The position numbers were made by a program, and so were the translations under genes. Under the pieces are notes generated by a model, which did no database searches, was not told the origin of the DNA, and saw only the letters and a list, made by a program, of their open reading frames with translations. A stretch of 50,632 bases of DNA, from contig JAEDGN010000010.1 of assembly GCA_016297495.1 (NCBI GenBank), forward strand, positions 1-50,632, given 5' to 3'. Shown here piece after piece: positions 47,254 through 50,632 of this stretch; position 1 is the stretch's first letter, and every line of letters starts with the position of its first letter. The DNA is from Coprococcus sp. (GTDB taxonomy: Bacteria > Bacillota > Clostridia > Lachnospirales > Lachnospiraceae).

Positions 47254-48723
47254 TTAATTGTCGTCACCGGAATTGTCATCATCCTGTCCCGTATCCGAGG
47301 TCTCCGATGTGCTTCCTATATCCACTGCTTCTACATTATTGGTATCACCCAGCTGTTCCAGATAAGTTCTGGCATCCTCCACATACCTGGAATCAGGATA
47401 TGATTGAATCAGCCGCTTATAATATCCTGCGGCGTTGACTGTATCTCCCAGCATCTGATAAGCCCGTCCCATATAAAAAACAGCGCCGGAATAGCTGTCA
47501 TCCATACGCATTACCCGGGTCATGCCGTCAATAACATCCACATAATTGCCATTTTCAAATTCATCGATAGCAGCATAAAACATATCCTCAGTTACAGAAT
47601 CCTTGGTGGCCTCCTTAACAATACTGTAAATCTTCTTCTCCTGAGCATCCGTGATGGCTGCCGGTTCAATGTCTGCAATAAGCTGTCCGGCTCCTTCCAG
47701 ATCATTCTGCAGATATTTGCTGACAGCTTCGATCAGCTTCGTCTCACTGACCCCGGCATCATTCACCGCATCCCCCACCGTTGCCTCATATTGAGACAAC
47801 TGTGTCTGCAATTCCTGTACTTGTTTCTGCAATTCATCTATGTTCTTATTACGCTCCGATATCTGAGCACTGTACTCCACCACGGCCTGATTATACTCTG
47901 CCGCCTTACTCTTGGTAATGGACGGTACAATAAGCAGCCATATGACCGCTGCACCGATAACAATACCAATCAAAACATTGATAAAAGAAAGGAAACCCGT
48001 ACTATAGTCATTATATCCCTGTCCCGTACTTTCCTCGATTACAATCGGATTCGGGTCATTGATCCGCATCATATCTTCTTTTTTGGAATTCTGCGCTTTA
48101 TCCGGTTTACCATGGAGCTTATTCAGCTCTTTCAGATAACTGAGCGTGGCCATATTATTTCTGTCCACCTTAACTGCCCGGGTGAGTACTTTTCTGGCAG
48201 CTGCATACTGCTTTCTCTGCATGTAGAGCAGGCCCAGAAGCTGATATGCCCGGATATAAGTCGGACTCAGATTGACAACCTTTTTCAGTTCTATAATGGC
48301 CATATCGGCATTATTCTCCTGAACATAATTTAAAGCGAGATTGTACTTCTGGATGACCTTATTCGCCTCCCTGAGCTTGGCCGGATTATTCTGGATTGCC
48401 TGAATATACCCTGATGCCGGGTTGTTCTCCTGCTGAAAATGAACGCTGATGACCCACTCACTGAGGGCTGACACGATCTCACCCATCTGATAGTAGATCA
48501 GCCCCAGCAGATTCCGCGCATCCGTATTCCGCTTGTTGTATTTCAGCGCCTGACTCAGAGAACCAGCCGCACCGCTTAAATCCCTGACCCTTGCCTTGGC
48601 CAGTCCCTGATTATAATGCCAGTTCGATGAATATATGATTTTCCTTGCCACCTTGTCCACATATCCACAATGAGGACATTTGTAATGATTCTCAAGGGGC
48701 ATATTGCACTTAAGACAATTCAT
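47254..48723 (-). CDS. Membrane-anchored TPR protein with N-terminal zinc ribbon
   Basis: 489 aa. N-terminal zinc ribbon with C3, C6, C16, C19 (CLKCNMPLENHYKCPHCG). Three to five TPR-like repeats in about 30-200 (AAGSLSQALKYNKRNTDARN, LNYVQENNADMAIIELKKVV, YAAARKVLTRAVKVDRNN). One transmembrane helix at about 243-268, a coiled coil at about 275-315 (RNKNIDELQKQVQELQTQLS), then outer TPR repeats (VFYMGRAYQMLGDTVNAAGY) and an acidic tail ending DDDNSGDDN. The zinc ribbon and inner TPRs are cytosolic and the coiled coil extracellular. Probably a scaffold for an envelope complex; the partner is unknown. 11 nt separate it from the small gene upstream. Confidence 0.85.
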   Translation of the reverse strand: MNCLKCNMPLENHYKCPHCGYVDKVARKIIYSSNWHYNQGLAKARVRDLSGAAGSLSQALKYNKRNTDARNLLGLIYYQMGEIVSALSEWVISVHFQQENNPASGYIQAIQNNPAKLREANKVIQKYNLALNYVQENNADMAIIELKKVVNLSPTYIRAYQLLGLLYMQRKQYAAARKVLTRAVKVDRNNMATLSYLKELNKLHGKPDKAQNSKKEDMMRINDPNPIVIEESTGQGYNDYSTGFLSFINVLIGIVIGAAVIWLLIVPSITKSKAAEYNQAVVEYSAQISERNKNIDELQKQVQELQTQLSQYEATVGDAVNDAGVSETKLIEAVSKYLQNDLEGAGQLIADIEPAAITDAQEKKIYSIVKEATKDSVTEDMFYAAIDEFENGNYVDVIDGMTRVMRMDDSYSGAVFYMGRAYQMLGDTVNAAGYYKRLIQSYPDSRYVEDARTYLEQLGDTNNVEAVDIGSTSETSDTGQDDDNSGDDN

Positions 48724-48734
48724 CCTCTGTCCCC

Positions 48735-48893
48735 CTAAAACCGTTTGCTTCCTGCTGCTGCTTTCAGTTCCTTCATCATATCCTCCAGAATATCCGTTAC
48801 ATCCCGAAGATCGTTTTTATAAATAGCCTCCTCCGCCTGATCAATCTCAAGACTTGGCTTAAATTTCTTCAATTCTTCTTCAAAATTAATCAT
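48735..48893 (-). CDS. Small acidic conserved protein of 52 aa
   Basis: MINFEEELKKFKPSLEIDQA onward, an amphipathic, acidic helical protein ending EDMMKELKAAAGSKRF; no Cys and no membrane segment. ATG 48893 has GGGAGG 8 nt upstream, which excludes the longer frame from 48965. It lies 19 nt after folC and 11 nt before the TPR gene. I recall similar small proteins next to folC in Lachnospiraceae, without a known role. Confidence 0.72.
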   Translation of the reverse strand: MINFEEELKKFKPSLEIDQAEEAIYKNDLRDVTDILEDMMKELKAAAGSKRF

Positions 48894-48912
48894 CTGCTCG
48901 TCCTCCCAGCGG

Positions 48913-50220
48913 TCATTTCCGCAGTGCCTCCATGACACTGCCTGCCAGATACAAAGACCCTGCACACACCAGAATACCGTTCATGCAGGTACCGGCCCGT
49001 TTCTGACCTTCAATAATCGCCTCATCTATATTATATGAATGTCCTACATATCCATGCCAGTTCTTTTCAAAAATCCCGGCAACAGTCTCCAGATCTGTCT
49101 TCCGGCTGTTCTCCAGCTCCGTAACAATAACCCCCTGCAAATCAGGAATCGTACAGAGTATCTCTATCATCTGCCCATAATCCTTATCGCTGGCCACCGC
49201 AAAAACAAGCCAGACCGGTCTCCCTGCAAAGCTCTCTGCCAGTGACTCCCTAAGCTTCCTGATGCCGCCCACATTGTGAGCGCCGTCTACATAAACATTC
49301 GGAAGGATCTCTTCCATACGACCCGGCCAGTGCATATCTGACATACCCTGCAATAAAATATCATCCGGGATGTTTTTCAGGCTGCTGTCCTGCTTCTGAA
49401 GCCTCTTTACAGCCATCCATGCCAGACTGCCATTCATGGTCTGATACACAGCTTCCGTATGTAAATGGATTCTGTATCTTTCATCATACATGTCTTCCAG
49501 TAAAAAATCAATGTTTTTGCCCCGATTTAAGAGAATTTTAACCTGCTGCGGATAAAGGACCTCCAATGGACAATGCAGCGCCTCTGCTCTGTCTCTGATG
49601 ACAGCCAGCGCTTCCTCTTCGCTGCCATCACAAATGACCGGCACCCCTGCCTTGAGAATTCCTGCTTTTTCACCGGCAATATCTGTCAGTGTCGGTCCCA
49701 GTATCTCCATATGGTCATAGCTGATGGAGGTAATCACAGTCAGAACCGGCCTGTCGATATGATTGGTGGCATCCAGCCTTCCGCCAAGTCCTGTCTCGAT
49801 CACACCATATTCGATGCCGCATCGGCCGAACCAGATCATCGCCATCAGATACAGCCACTCAAAATAGGTGGGATGAGGATGTCCTTTTTCCTGACGTTTT
49901 TTTACCACAGCCAGCAGCTCATCAAAAACAGCCGCAAACTCTTCACGTGAAATATCCACGCCATCCACCTTCATCCGTTCCGCAGTCGTCACCAGATGCG
50001 GCGACGTAAATAAACCGGTTCTCTTCCCCGCATCCCTGAGCATACTGTCCAGAAAGGCACAGACGGACCCTTTTCCATTTGTTCCCGCCACATGTATATA
50101 CGAAAAACTTCGCTCAGGATGTCCAAAATAAGCCAGGATCTCATCCACATTCTCTTTTGATTTTATCTTTGAAAAACGCGGAATTTGATTAATATAGATT
50201 TCCGCTTCATCATAATTCAT
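48913..50220 (-). CDS. folC: Bifunctional folylpolyglutamate/dihydrofolate synthase
   Basis: Joins glutamate to dihydropteroate and to folates. 435 aa, the Mur-ligase fold. FSYIHVAGTNGKGSVCAFLD is the P-loop; KRTGLFTSPHL the omega-loop with the SPHL signature; GVIETGLGGRLDATN and SISYDHMEILGPTLTDIAGE the central motifs; YVDGAHNVGGIRKL the C-terminal glutamate-binding part. ATG 50220 has AAAGGAG 9 nt upstream; the frame open to 50403 runs over the end of valS and is rejected. It follows valS after a terminator. Confidence 0.95.
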   Translation of the reverse strand: MNYDEAEIYINQIPRFSKIKSKENVDEILAYFGHPERSFSYIHVAGTNGKGSVCAFLDSMLRDAGKRTGLFTSPHLVTTAERMKVDGVDISREEFAAVFDELLAVVKKRQEKGHPHPTYFEWLYLMAMIWFGRCGIEYGVIETGLGGRLDATNHIDRPVLTVITSISYDHMEILGPTLTDIAGEKAGILKAGVPVICDGSEEEALAVIRDRAEALHCPLEVLYPQQVKILLNRGKNIDFLLEDMYDERYRIHLHTEAVYQTMNGSLAWMAVKRLQKQDSSLKNIPDDILLQGMSDMHWPGRMEEILPNVYVDGAHNVGGIRKLRESLAESFAGRPVWLVFAVASDKDYGQMIEILCTIPDLQGVIVTELENSRKTDLETVAGIFEKNWHGYVGHSYNIDEAIIEGQKRAGTCMNGILVCAGSLYLAGSVMEALRK

Positions 50221-50252
50221 GGTCCGTACTCCTTTCTGATCTTTTTCACAAA

Positions 50253-50289
50253 ACGAAGCTGCCGCAATCATCCGTTCCGGCAGCTTCGT
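50253..50289 (-). terminator. Terminator between valS and folC
   Basis: ACGAAGCTGCCG pairs with CGGCAGCTTCGT, a perfect 12-bp stem with 13-nt loop, followed on the minus strand by TTTTGTG. It starts 8 nt after the valS stop, so folC expression depends on read-through or a weak promoter in the short gap. Confidence 0.8.
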
Positions 50290-50296
50290 CTTCATT

Positions 50297-50632
50297 TTAT
50301 TGTAATGCAGCCAGACGTTCCTGAATCTGAGCCAGCATCTGTGTATATTTCTCCAGCTTTTCTCTTTCGGCCTGTACTTTATCCGCCGGTGCTTTATCGA
50401 CAAAATTCGGATTGGCCAGCATACCTTTTGCTCTGGCGATCTCTTTTGTCATCTTTGCTTCTTCCTTTGTCAGACGTTCAATTTCCTTATCGATATCTAC
50501 CAGATCCGCAAATGGAATGTAGAGGGCCGCCTGATGGATCATCACAGATACGGCATCATCGGCAATGCCCGACTTATCACTCTGAATAGCAACTTCACTG
50601 GCATAACCCAGAGTTGCAAAGAATACTTTGCC
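50297..50632 (-). CDS. valS: Valyl-tRNA synthetase, C-terminal end, cut by the window edge
   Basis: The last 111 codons of the gene. GKVFFATLGYASEVAIQSDK and AALYIPFADLVDIDKEIERL belong to the anticodon-binding end of ValRS; the following EEAKMTKEIARAKGMLANPN and FVDKAPADKVQAEREKLEKY form the C-terminal coiled-coil tRNA arm, ending QIQERLAALQ. The pairing valS-folC is common in Firmicutes. Confidence 0.93.
   Translation of the reverse strand, partial: GKVFFATLGYASEVAIQSDKSGIADDAVSVMIHQAALYIPFADLVDIDKEIERLTKEEAKMTKEIARAKGMLANPNFVDKAPADKVQAEREKLEKYTQMLAQIQERLAALQ

Noticed and set aside
47404..48333. A 309-aa open frame on the plus strand
   Set aside because: It is antisense to the TPR protein, lacks an RBS, and the minus-strand frame has clear zinc-ribbon and TPR motifs.

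Overview
The window reads as chromosomal DNA of an anaerobic, spore-forming, low-to-mid GC Gram-positive bacterium, most likely Lachnospiraceae (Clostridium cluster XIVa). This rests on gene content read by eye: a Firmicutes-type S10-spc-alpha cluster with EcfA/EcfT, TruA, L13 and S9 at its end, a class III (anaerobic) ribonucleotide reductase, the spoIIA-sigF locus with spoVA genes, strong AGGAGG ribosome binding sites and consensus sigma-A promoters. No database search was possible, so family names come from recognised motifs.

Layout. (1) 1-788: the end of a plasmid-like or integrative element (partial parA carrying an in-frame palindromic insert, a 51-aa element protein, an origin-like repeat region) abutting the 3' end of rpsI. 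(2) 855-22090, minus strand: one ribosomal supercluster transcribed from a consensus promoter at 22062-22090: rpsJ, rplC, rplD, rplW, rplB, rpsS, rplV, rpsC, rplP, rpmC, rpsQ, rplN, rplX, rplE, rpsN, rpsH, rplF, rplR, rpsE, rpmD, rplO, secY, adk, map, a KOW protein, infA, rpmJ, rpsM, rpsK, rpsD, rpoA, rplQ, then ecfA1, ecfA2, ecfT, truA, and rplM-rpsI with their own promoter and leader. (3) 22.2-37 kb: housekeeping and accessory genes: a methyltransferase, an SDR with a LysR regulator, a Nudix hydrolase, a corrinoid adenosyltransferase, a class III RNR whose glycyl-radical motif lies in a separate small overlapping gene, a HAD phosphatase, a YbaK/ProX deacylase, a YitT membrane protein behind a leader peptide and terminator hairpin, a decaying acyl-CoA dehydratase activase locus, an ArgB-like protein with a degenerate active site, and aroA. 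(4) 37-47 kb: cell wall and sporulation: glmS with its ribozyme, spoVAC, spoVAB, murE, a second Mur ligase, a D-aspartate-ligase-like ATP-grasp enzyme, spoVAA, a small membrane protein, sigF, spoIIAB, spoIIAA. (5) 47-50.6 kb: a TPR/zinc-ribbon membrane protein, a small conserved protein, folC and the 3' end of valS.

How the genes work together. The most striking arrangement is a peptidoglycan-ligase cassette (ATP-grasp, MurE-like, MurE) placed between spoVAA and spoVAB. It starts from a perfect TTGACA-17-TATAAT promoter that overlaps the end of spoVAA, so it puts a vegetatively promoted wall-precursor module inside the forespore operon. glmS, the entry enzyme for amino-sugar precursors, lies just downstream. 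The nrd region shows the second notable arrangement: NrdD ends without the usual glycyl-radical motif, and a 58-aa gene overlapping its 3' end supplies it.
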